From positions 1 to 13,296 of the forward strand of contig VFLB01000219.1 of NCBI GenBank assembly GCA_009914645.1: a stretch of DNA of 13,296 nucleotides, in the 5' to 3' direction. The notes under the pieces were generated by a model. That model had not been told where the DNA came from, ran no database searches, and saw only the letters and a program-made list of their open reading frames with translations. Both the position numbers and the translations under genes were made by a program. The DNA comes from Synechococcaceae bacterium Bin_79_3. GTDB lineage: Bacteria > Cyanobacteriota > Cyanobacteriia > PCC-6307 > Cyanobiaceae. Below are positions 7,147-13,296 of the stretch, piece by piece; position 1 is the stretch's first letter; every line of letters starts with the position of its first letter.

Positions 7147-8925
7147 ATGGAAGATCGCCGTGTAATCCAACTGCCCTTGGATGATCAGTTTTTATGCCTA
7201 AGGGGGTTAAGTCCAAAGCGCTTGCGATTTGAGGTGGAGTATGGGCTGGAGCGGGGCACCTGCCACAACAGTTTCCTGCATACCAGTAGCGGGAATTGCG
7301 CAGCTCTTCTGGTGCATCCACCTGGGGATGCCTTTGCGGAGCCATTTTTAGAACAACTAACAAATTTGGTGCCCTTCACCAGCCCCCTCACCGTGGTGCA
7401 AGGCGATGTGAACCCAAATCGGGTGGCCTTGCTGCAGCGCTTAGTTAAAAGCTGGCCCCAACTAAAACTGGTGGCATCTAATGCCGGCGCAAAACTACTT
7501 AAGGAGTTGTGGCATCAACAACGGCCGGGCAATGAAGCGCCAGCTCCGCCAGCCTTGCCACCATTGGAGGTGGTTAAACATGAACAGCTACTTCTATTAC
7601 CCAATGGCCAAGAATTGCAGCTATTGGCCTTGTCCACACCCCGCTGGCCCGGCGGCTTAGCAGCATTCCACCTCGCCAGTGGTCTGTTGATGAGCGGCCG
7701 TTTCTTTGCCGCTCATTTCTGCACCGAAAGCTACGCCGAAATCAATTCCACTAGTAGTAGCGAAGATCGCCGCTACTACTACGACTGCCTGATGGCGCCA
7801 ATGGCTAACCAGGTTGAAATGGTAGTTAACCGCTTAGAAGAATTATCAATCCGTAGTATTGCTCCAGGCCATGGCCCCGCAATTGTGGATAGCTGGCGCA
7901 GCCTCCTGGCTGATTACCGCCGTTGGGGGGAAGTGCAACGTAAAGCAAGTATTGCTGTAACCCTCATTTATGCCAGCGCCTATGGCAATACCGCCGCTAT
8001 TGCTGATGCCATTGCCCAAGGTATCGCTCGCACTGGCGTGCGCGTAAACAGCCTGAATTGCGAATTCAGCGACCCCGGGCTACTGCTAGATGGAATTAAG
8101 AATTGCAATGCCGTATTGATCGGCTCGCCAACCTTGGGGGGGCATGCCCCCACCCCAATTGTTTCTGCCCTTGGCACCTTGCTTGCAGAAGGCGATCGCA
8201 GCAAACCTGTGGGTGTATTTGGCAGTTTTGGTTGGAGTGGTGAAGCGGTTGATCTGCTCGAAAGCAAACTTAGTGATGCAGGATTTAAGCAAGCCTTTGC
8301 AGCAATCCGGGTGAAATTCAAACCCGATGCTCAAACGCTTAAACGCTGTGAAGAAACCGGCATGGCCTTGGCGAGGGAGTTGCAACAGCAACAAAAACGC
8401 CAACAAAAACGCACTGCTGGCGGCCTCAGTGAAAGCCGCAGCGACCCCGCAGTTCTGGCGCTCGGCAGGGTGATCGGTTCCCTTTGTGTATTAACGGCCC
8501 GCAAAGGGGAGGGGGAGCAAAGCCTTAGTGGTGCAATGGTGGCGAGCTGGGTGAGCCAGGCAAGTTTTCAACCGCCCGGTTTCAGTGTGGCGGTAGCCCG
8601 CGATCGAGCTGTGGAAGCACTGCTTCATGTGGGCGATCGTTTTGCTTTGAACGTGCTTGCTGCAGGCCGTGAATTAACAACAATGAAGCAGTTTTTGCAG
8701 CCTTTCAGCCCTGGCAGTGATCGTTTTGCTGGCCTTGAATTGCGCAACAGCCCCGCGGGGCAACCCCTGCTGCCAGATGCATTGGCATGGCTAGAAGCCA
8801 CTGTGCAACAACGAATGGATTGCGGCGACCACTGGGTGCTCTATGCCCAAGTAACTGGCGGTGGCCTTTTTGATGAATCCGGCTTAACAGCTCTGCACCA
8901 TCGCCGCAGTGGCGCTAATTACTAA
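7147..8925 (+). CDS. flv1: Flavodiiron protein Flv1 (class C, non-canonical diiron site)
   Basis: A 592-aa class C flavodiiron protein, the expected partner of Flv3 in O2 photoreduction. It has the same three modules: a beta-lactamase-like domain (about 1-260), a flavodoxin-like domain (about 268-410) and a flavin reductase domain (about 440-592, ending HHRRSGANY). The flavodoxin loop SAYGNT (277-282) is intact. The diiron ligands are mostly lost. The segment corresponding to HTEPDH reads QGDVNP (85-90), the His of NLHWPD is R166 in TPRWPGG, and the Asp of YTCD is R185 in MSGRF. Only H242 (GHGP) remains. Loss of ligands with basic or neutral replacements is the known hallmark of the Flv1/Flv2 branch. 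YYYDCLM is shared with Flv3. A Gln/Lys-rich linker (about 413-422) precedes the reductase domain. In related genomes flv1 is usually next to flv3; here the peptidase gene intervenes. Confidence 0.93.
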   Translation: MEDRRVIQLPLDDQFLCLRGLSPKRLRFEVEYGLERGTCHNSFLHTSSGNCAALLVHPPGDAFAEPFLEQLTNLVPFTSPLTVVQGDVNPNRVALLQRLVKSWPQLKLVASNAGAKLLKELWHQQRPGNEAPAPPALPPLEVVKHEQLLLLPNGQELQLLALSTPRWPGGLAAFHLASGLLMSGRFFAAHFCTESYAEINSTSSSEDRRYYYDCLMAPMANQVEMVVNRLEELSIRSIAPGHGPAIVDSWRSLLADYRRWGEVQRKASIAVTLIYASAYGNTAAIADAIAQGIARTGVRVNSLNCEFSDPGLLLDGIKNCNAVLIGSPTLGGHAPTPIVSALGTLLAEGDRSKPVGVFGSFGWSGEAVDLLESKLSDAGFKQAFAAIRVKFKPDAQTLKRCEETGMALARELQQQQKRQQKRTAGGLSESRSDPAVLALGRVIGSLCVLTARKGEGEQSLSGAMVASWVSQASFQPPGFSVAVARDRAVEALLHVGDRFALNVLAAGRELTTMKQFLQPFSPGSDRFAGLELRNSPAGQPLLPDALAWLEATVQQRMDCGDHWVLYAQVTGGGLFDESGLTALHHRRSGANY

Positions 8926-9008
8926 CCGCTTAAATATCTGGCTTTAAGAAAAAAGCGTGTTAATTCAATGGTTTTGGGTTCAAATGGAATTGATTTGGAT
9001 TCACGGTT

Positions 9009-9347
9009 GTGCAAGCGGGCGAAACCCTTAACGAACTCAACTCAAGCGTTATAAAACCCCTTGAACCACCGGTGCGATATCGCGGTTTTGTGCTGATCCC
9101 TCAGCAAGATTTCAGCTGGCTGGTGAGGCCAGAACGCAGCCCGATGCATGTGCTGCCCTTTCGTGCACCAGCATGTTCAATTTCAGATGTAAAAGCTTTG
9201 GTTGATTGGCGTTTGGCGCGGCTGGGGCGCGATCGTCGGCCGCGGCTCGATCTATTACCGCAGCAAACTAAAAGCAGTAGCTCAAGCCCTAGTCAATTGC
9301 GTTTAGAAAATATTGCCAACAATCAACAGCAGCGATACTGCGCTTAA
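9009..9347 (+). CDS. Conserved-looking hypothetical protein
   Basis: A 112-aa protein starting at GTG 9009; an in-frame TGA at 8991 prevents a much earlier start and there is no in-frame ATG nearby. The centre, YRGFVLIPQQDFSWLVRPERSPMHVLPF followed by DVKALVDWRLARLG (about residues 24-74), looks like a compact folded domain: beta strands, then a helix ending in WRLA. The rest (about 83-112) is Ser/Gln-rich and probably disordered. No membrane segment or metal motif is present. It lies 83 bp after flv1 in the same direction, without an obvious terminator between them, so read-through from flv1 is possible. It meets the next gene tail to tail with a 4-bp overlap at its stop. I do not know a function; the start codon is uncertain. 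Confidence 0.6.
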   Translation: MQAGETLNELNSSVIKPLEPPVRYRGFVLIPQQDFSWLVRPERSPMHVLPFRAPACSISDVKALVDWRLARLGRDRRPRLDLLPQQTKSSSSSPSQLRLENIANNQQQRYCA

Positions 9348-9589
9348 GCCGCCTGGGGCGGCGGGGTGGGGTCCCAGCTTTGCAGCGGAATTACCAAGGT
9401 GGCCCAGTGCAAGGGGCGCTGTGGGCGGGTGCGGCGTGGTTTGCGCACACCAAATGGCACCCGCACCACATTGGTGCCTTCCATTTGCACCGTTTCGCCC
9501 TTCGCTAAAGATTGCTGTATCTGACCCGCCTGGAAAGGTAGCTCAGGGCTACTGAGCACTTTTAGATGTGAGTTGATTTTGCTGGTCAT
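9344..9589 (-). CDS. Small conserved-looking hypothetical protein
   Basis: An 81-aa protein if read from the ATG at 9589 (MTSKINSHLKVLSSPEL). An in-frame ATG three codons earlier (9598) and a longer extension to 9667 are possible, but the extension is less convincing. The sequence contains PFQAGQIQQSLAKGETVQMEG, then a basic VPFGVRKPRRTRPQRP stretch (about 49-64), then HWATLVIPLQSWD and a proline-rich end. The basic patch could bind nucleic acid, but that is speculation. The gene lies downstream of gcvP on the same strand, 187 bp away, and converges on the 9009-9347 gene, sharing the palindrome TTAA in both stops. Neither start has a good ribosome binding site. Function unknown. Confidence 0.55.
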   Translation of the reverse strand: MTSKINSHLKVLSSPELPFQAGQIQQSLAKGETVQMEGTNVVRVPFGVRKPRRTRPQRPLHWATLVIPLQSWDPTPPPQAA

Positions 9590-9681
9590 GATCCCCATCA
9601 GACAGCTTTGCTCTGAAAACCAAAAGGCTTTCAACCGCAGTTGGACCAGATAATGCAACAAAGGCAAGGCTTAAATCAAGT

Positions 9682-9723
9682 AGAAAATCTTAAGTTTTAA
9701 GCTATCAAAATAAAGAAAATCTT
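9682..9723. repeat. Direct repeat AGAAAATCTT x2 in the gcvP downstream spacer
   Basis: AGAAAATCTT occurs at 9682-9691 and 9714-9723, 32 bp apart start to start (about three helical turns). Between them lies a small inverted repeat, CTTAA-GTT-TTAAG (9689-9701). The spacer 9590-9776 is AT-rich and otherwise shows no gene; it must hold the gcvP end signals and any promoter for the 81-aa gene. Confidence 0.5.
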
Positions 9724-9776
9724 GTTTTTAGCTCAAATCGCAGTACCCATCAAGCTTTGCAAGATTAAAAAAGATT

Positions 9777-12680
9777 TCAATCCGGCGTTAATTCAGGGCT
9801 TGTTAGCTCTTGCACCGATGGGCAACTGCACACAAGATTGCGATCGCCGTATGCATTATTGATGCGGGCCACTGCAGGCCACAATTTATTAGTAAGCAAT
9901 CCAGCTACTGGGAATGCTGCCTCCTGGCGGCTGTAAGGACGATCCCACTGATTTGCCGTAACCGCTGCCTGGGTGTGGGGTGCGCGTTTTAAGGGGTTGT
10001 TTTGTGGGTCGCTATGGCCTGCTTCGATTGCCGCCACCTCAAGGCGAATTGACAGCATCGCCTCCACAAAACGATCAAGTTCCCGCAAAGATTCACTTTC
10101 GGTTGGTTCCACCATCACAGTTCCCGCCACAGGCCAACTCACTGTTGGGGCGTGAAATCCATAGTCCATCAGCCGTTTAGCAAGATCCTCCACCTCCAAC
10201 CCAGCGGTGTTTTTGAGGGGCCGTAGATCAAGGATGCATTCGTGGGCCACACGACCGTTTGCACCGCGATAAAGCACTGGGTAGTGGGGGTTAAGTCTTT
10301 CCGCTAAGTCGTTAGCAGCAAGCAAGGCAACGGCTGTTGCTTTACGCAGCCCAGCCCCTCCCATCATCCGCACATACATCCAACTGATCGGCAGGATCGA
10401 AGCACTGCCCCATGGGGCTGCAGACACAGCGCCAATCCCCTTTGCTCCCCCGCAAGGCACCAATGGGTGGCCAGGCAGGTATGGAGCAAGGTGACTTGCT
10501 ACCGCAATCGGGCCCACCCCAGGCCCACCGCCCCCATGGGGGATGCAAAAAGTTTTATGCAAATTGAGATGGCACACATCCGCGCCAAATAAACCCGGCT
10601 TGCAAACCCCCACCTGAGCATTGAGATTGGCACCATCGAGATAAACCTGGCCCCCATGGCCATGCACCAAATTGCAAATTTCGGTAATACCTTCTTCAAA
10701 TACCCCATGGGTGGAGGGGTAGGTGATCATTAGTGCAGCCAGTTGATTGCTGTATTCAGCTGCTTTCTCGGCTAAATCATCGCGATCGATATTGCCATCG
10801 GCATCACATTGCACAGCCACCACCTGCATGCCCGCCATCACTGCACTGGCCGGGTTAGTGCCGTGGGCGCTGGTGGGGATTAAACACACCTTGCGGTGGC
10901 TTTCCCCCCTGCTGCTATGCCAGGCGCGGATTACAAGCAAACCTGCAAATTCGCCTTGGGAGCCGGCATTTGGTTGCAAGGAAACCGCAGCAAAACCGGT
11001 GAGGGCAGCTAACCAGCCTTCCAAATCATTAATTAAACGCTTGTAACCCTGGCGTTGCGGCGCTGGCACAAAGGGATGCAATGCACAAAATGCAGGCCAG
11101 CTCACCGGTAGCAACTCTGCCGCACCGTTCAATTTCATCGTGCAGCTGCCGAGCGGAATCATCCCGTGCACAAGGGAAAAATCCTTAGCCACCAGCCTTT
11201 GGATGTAACGCAACAACTCGGTTTCACTGCGATAGCGCTGAAAAACCTCCTGCTGCAACCAGGGGCGAAGCCGGGGGCCAATTTCCCCCACCCCCTCAGG
11301 CCTTGCAGCAGCAGCAGCCAGTAAATCGCTTATGGCGGGCGGCTGTTGGCCTAATCCAGTGCCGAAGAGGGCCAGTAAGCGCTCCAGTTCAGCGGTATTA
11401 CTACAAGCATCAAGGCTGATGCCAATTCCATCTGGCAATGGCAAGAAATTGAACCCCGCTGCTTCTGCTTGGGCGATCCAACTGCTCGGATTTTCTAGCC
11501 GCAATCGCAAGGTATCGAAGCTGGGAGGGGCACTCAATTCCAGCCCCATCTGGCTTAAACCCAAAGCCAGAGCAGCTGTTAAGCGTTGCACCTGCAAAGC
11601 CTGGGCTTTTAAGCCCTTTGGGCCGTGGTAGACGGCGTAAAAACCAGCCAACACCGCAAGTAACACCTGGGCTGTGCAGATGTTGCTCGTGGCCTTATCA
11701 CGGCGAATGTGTTGTTCACGGGTTTGCAAAGCAAGCCGCAGGGCTTCATTGCCTTCATCGTCTTTTGAAATTCCAACTAACCGGCCAGGAATCTGCCTTT
11801 TATAAATTTCGCTGCAGGCAAAAAATGCAGCGTGGGGGCCGCCAAAGCCAAGGGGCACTCCAAATCTTTGGGCGCTGCCCACTGCGATTTCAACCCCCAA
11901 GCTGGCCACCGGTGCCATCAACACCTGCGCTAGTGGATCCACTACAGCGATAACTACTGCTCCCGCCGCTTTTGCCTTAGCGATTACCGCCTCAGGATTA
12001 AGGCAGCAGCCACTCGCTCCGGGCAACTGCAGAAGCAGGCCAAAACTGCGCTGATCAAACTGCATTGCCAGCGGGTCTTCAAGCACCAACTCAATGCCAA
12101 GCGGTTCAGCGCGGGTTTGCAACACCGCCAGGGTTTGAGGAAATAAATCCGCCTGCACATGAAAGCGTTGGGCCTCAGGGCGGCGGCATACCCCACGGGC
12201 AAGAGCCATCGCTTCTGCAGCAGCAGTGGCCTCGTCTAATAAAGAAGCGTTGGCAATCGCTAAACCCGTTAGCTCGCTGATCAGGGTTTGAAAATTGAGC
12301 AGCGCTTCAAGGCGACCCTGGGCGATTTCCGCTTGATAAGGGGTGTATGCCGTGTACCAGGCGGGATTTTCAAATACATGACGCTGCAGCAAGGCAGGAA
12401 TTGGGCAGCTGTAGTAACCGAGGCCGATCAGGCTGCGCAATTGTTGGTTTTGGCTAGCAATTTGCTCCAAATCCGCTAGGGCTTGGCCTTCAGAGCAACC
12501 CGTTGGCAACCCCTCGCAAGCTTCACTGGCGGGCAGCAAGATCGCTGCAGGCACGCATTGCTGCAACAAATCCTCCAGGCTTTCACAGCCGAGCCGCTCC
12601 AGCATCAAGGCCTGTTCAGCTGGCGATGGCCCGAGGTGACGCTCAACAAACGCATCAGCCGCCTCTAAATCAAAATTCAC
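9777..12680 (-). CDS. gcvP: Glycine dehydrogenase (decarboxylating), glycine cleavage P-protein
   Basis: A 967-aa PLP enzyme, full length for the family. It decarboxylates glycine and loads the aminomethyl group on the lipoyl arm of GcvH; in cyanobacteria this processes photorespiratory glycine and supplies one-carbon units. The N-terminal half contains [14 protein letters not shown] (112-125) and TSNICTAQ (331-338). The C-terminal half contains [14 protein letters not shown] (505-518), [16 protein letters not shown] (603-618) and [18 protein letters not shown] (704-721), where K709 is the PLP-binding lysine. C335, and C951 or C953 near the C terminus, may correspond to the cysteines reported to form an inhibitory disulfide in the Synechocystis P-protein. 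The start is GTG at 12680, overlapping the gcvH stop as GTGA, so translation is probably coupled. A HIP1 octamer lies at 9840. Confidence 0.97.
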   Translation of the reverse strand: MNFDLEAADAFVERHLGPSPAEQALMLERLGCESLEDLLQQCVPAAILLPASEACEGLPTGCSEGQALADLEQIASQNQQLRSLIGLGYYSCPIPALLQRHVFENPAWYTAYTPYQAEIAQGRLEALLNFQTLISELTGLAIANASLLDEATAAAEAMALARGVCRRPEAQRFHVQADLFPQTLAVLQTRAEPLGIELVLEDPLAMQFDQRSFGLLLQLPGASGCCLNPEAVIAKAKAAGAVVIAVVDPLAQVLMAPVASLGVEIAVGSAQRFGVPLGFGGPHAAFFACSEIYKRQIPGRLVGISKDDEGNEALRLALQTREQHIRRDKATSNICTAQVLLAVLAGFYAVYHGPKGLKAQALQVQRLTAALALGLSQMGLELSAPPSFDTLRLRLENPSSWIAQAEAAGFNFLPLPDGIGISLDACSNTAELERLLALFGTGLGQQPPAISDLLAAAAARPEGVGEIGPRLRPWLQQEVFQRYRSETELLRYIQRLVAKDFSLVHGMIPLGSCTMKLNGAAELLPVSWPAFCALHPFVPAPQRQGYKRLINDLEGWLAALTGFAAVSLQPNAGSQGEFAGLLVIRAWHSSRGESHRKVCLIPTSAHGTNPASAVMAGMQVVAVQCDADGNIDRDDLAEKAAEYSNQLAALMITYPSTHGVFEEGITEICNLVHGHGGQVYLDGANLNAQVGVCKPGLFGADVCHLNLHKTFCIPHGGGGPGVGPIAVASHLAPYLPGHPLVPCGGAKGIGAVSAAPWGSASILPISWMYVRMMGGAGLRKATAVALLAANDLAERLNPHYPVLYRGANGRVAHECILDLRPLKNTAGLEVEDLAKRLMDYGFHAPTVSWPVAGTVMVEPTESESLRELDRFVEAMLSIRLEVAAIEAGHSDPQNNPLKRAPHTQAAVTANQWDRPYSRQEAAFPVAGLLTNKLWPAVARINNAYGDRNLVCSCPSVQELTSPELTPD

Positions 12681-13066
12681 TTGCCCTGCACCTTGGCGCT
12701 GTAGGCGGCGGCATCAAGTAAAGCCGCCACTTGGCTGGGATCAGTGGCTTCTAATTCCAACAGCCAGCCGGCACCATAGGGATCGCTTTGTAGTAGTTCA
12801 GGTTGATCAATTACCGCTTGATTGCAGGCCAGCACCCTCCCGGAAATAGGGGCATACATCTCCTCCACCGCTTTCACCGATTCCACCGTGCCAAAACTTT
12901 TACCAAGTTCAAGCTCGGCACCCGGGCTTGGCAATTCAACAAACACAATGTCGCCCAATTGCTGCACAGCAAAAGCGCTGATGCCCACGCGAATAGGGGC
13001 TGCATTAATTGCCACGTATTCATGGCTGTCTGCATAAAGCAGTTCAGCAGGAAAAGAAAGGGCCAT
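12677..13066 (-). CDS. gcvH: Glycine cleavage system H protein
   Basis: A 129-aa lipoyl carrier protein of the glycine cleavage complex, shuttling the aminomethyl group between P-, T- and L-proteins. It starts [18 protein letters not shown]; a 16-residue in-frame extension upstream looks non-homologous, so ATG 13066 is preferred. The lipoylation site is K65 in [17 protein letters not shown], preceded by the typical GDIVFVELP (38-46) and followed by SGRVLACN. The C-terminal [12 protein letters not shown] is also family-typical. The TGA stop overlaps the gcvP GTG start (GTGA). The upstream lyase-like gene ends 26 bp before this start, so the three are probably co-transcribed. No gcvT or lipoamide dehydrogenase gene is in the window. 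The ribosome binding site is weak. Confidence 0.96.
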   Translation of the reverse strand: MALSFPAELLYADSHEYVAINAAPIRVGISAFAVQQLGDIVFVELPSPGAELELGKSFGTVESVKAVEEMYAPISGRVLACNQAVIDQPELLQSDPYGAGWLLELEATDPSQVAALLDAAAYSAKVQGK

Positions 13067-13092
13067 CGCCTGCGTGTGGATGGAAAGTGTCT

Positions 13093-13296
13093 TTAGTTTG
13101 AAGCAAGGGCCCACCAGCCCGTGAGCGCCGCAGCTAGAGCAAGGGCCCCGTGGCTGCGGTGGGTGCCCCCTTGGCTGAAAAGCACGTAAGGCTCCCTAAG
13201 GGGCGCATCAGCGGAAAATTCACTGGTGCTGCCATCGATAAAGGTGCCTCCTGCCATCACGAGATCACTGCTGTAGCCAGGCATTGGTGCTGGCAC
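13093..13296 (-). CDS. Methionine gamma-lyase / aluminium resistance family protein, C-terminal part
   Basis: Only the last 67 codons are in the window; the gene continues past the right edge. The fragment carries GYSSDLVMAGGTFIDGSTSEFSADAP and REPYVLFSQGGTHRSHGALAL, matching the C-terminal end of the cyanobacterial 'aluminium resistance' / methionine gamma-lyase-like family (PF06838), PLP-dependent proteins of fold type I. The PLP lysine lies upstream, outside the window. The usual full length is about 400-430 residues. It precedes gcvH by 26 bp on the same strand, so it probably heads or belongs to the gcvHP transcription unit. The substrate of this family is not well defined; the family name is better supported than any activity. 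Confidence 0.8.
   Translation of the reverse strand: MPAPMPGYSSDLVMAGGTFIDGSTSEFSADAPLREPYVLFSQGGTHRSHGALALAAALTGWWALASN

Noticed and set aside
7980..8406. Two minus-strand open frames of 106 and 113 aa inside flv1
   Set aside because: Antisense shadows of the Flv1 flavodoxin domain with no ribosome binding site or recognisable protein features.
8929..8948. Stem-loop CTTAAA-(8)-TTTAAG just after flv1 as a terminator
   Set aside because: The stem is short and AT-only at its core and is followed by A residues, not a T run, on the plus strand; a terminator cannot be supported.
9313..9555. 80-aa plus-strand open frame across the convergent gene pair
   Set aside because: Overlaps both small genes, Pro/Ala-rich, and lacks a start signal; the minus-strand 81-aa frame is more protein-like.
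10747..12721. Several plus-strand open frames of 60-111 aa antisense to gcvP
   Set aside because: They result from the GC-rich codon pattern of gcvP on the other strand; compositions are atypical for proteins.
13067..13095. Glycine riboswitch ahead of gcvH
   Set aside because: Only 26 bases separate the upstream gene from gcvH, too short for such an element; any riboswitch would lie outside the window.
13067..13114. 16-residue N-terminal extension of GcvH from ATG 13114
   Set aside because: It overlaps the end of the upstream lyase-like gene, and family homology begins at the inner ATG 13066.

Overview
The window looks like chromosomal DNA from a cyanobacterium, most likely a picocyanobacterium of the Synechococcus/Cyanobium type. 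The strongest evidence is a pair of class C flavodiiron proteins (Flv3 and Flv1), which are found in oxygenic phototrophs. They are accompanied by a glycine-cleavage gcvHP pair, a SWIM/MEKHLA/Hsp20 cluster and a few copies of the cyanobacterial octamer GCGATCGC (HIP1). Most genes have intermediate to high GC (sampled lines about 50% in flv1, about 65% in gcvP). No rRNA, tRNA, CRISPR array, transposase or integrase was seen, and no gene-free stretch exceeds 300 bases.

Layout. (1) 1-1891, plus strand: the last codons of a probable SNF2-type helicase, a SWIM zinc-finger protein, a MEKHLA (PAS-like) protein and an Hsp20 small heat-shock protein, packed with 2-bp gaps or short overlaps as one likely operon. 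(2) 1972-4065, plus: a 119-aa unknown protein 12 bp ahead of flv3. (3) 4108-7047, minus: a 979-aa AT-rich gene (sampled lines 33-37% GC) encoding a clostripain-like (C11) cysteine peptidase with a C-terminal DUF4114-like domain. It separates flv3 from flv1. (4) 7048-7146: a divergent promoter region rich in inverted repeats. (5) 7147-8925, plus: flv1. (6) 9009-9347 plus and 9344-9589 minus: two small conserved-looking unknown proteins, tail to tail, sharing TTAA at their stop codons. (7) 9777-13296, minus: the end of a methionine gamma-lyase-like (aluminium resistance family) gene, then gcvH and gcvP, probably one transcription unit.

How the genes fit together. Flv3 and Flv1 are expected to form a heteromer that passes photosynthetic electrons to O2, making water without reactive oxygen. 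GcvP and GcvH belong to the glycine decarboxylase complex that handles photorespiratory glycine. Both serve a cell coping with O2 and excess light. Hsp20 fits a general stress theme, but no functional link to the Flv genes is shown by the sequence.

The most unusual element is the C11/DUF4114 gene. It lies on the opposite strand between two partners usually found side by side, has foreign-looking composition, has both catalytic residues intact, and lacks a signal peptide or transmembrane segment. I read it as an acquired gene for a large, probably exported surface or extracellular protease. Its insertion would have forced flv1 onto its own promoter. That reading is an inference from layout and composition.
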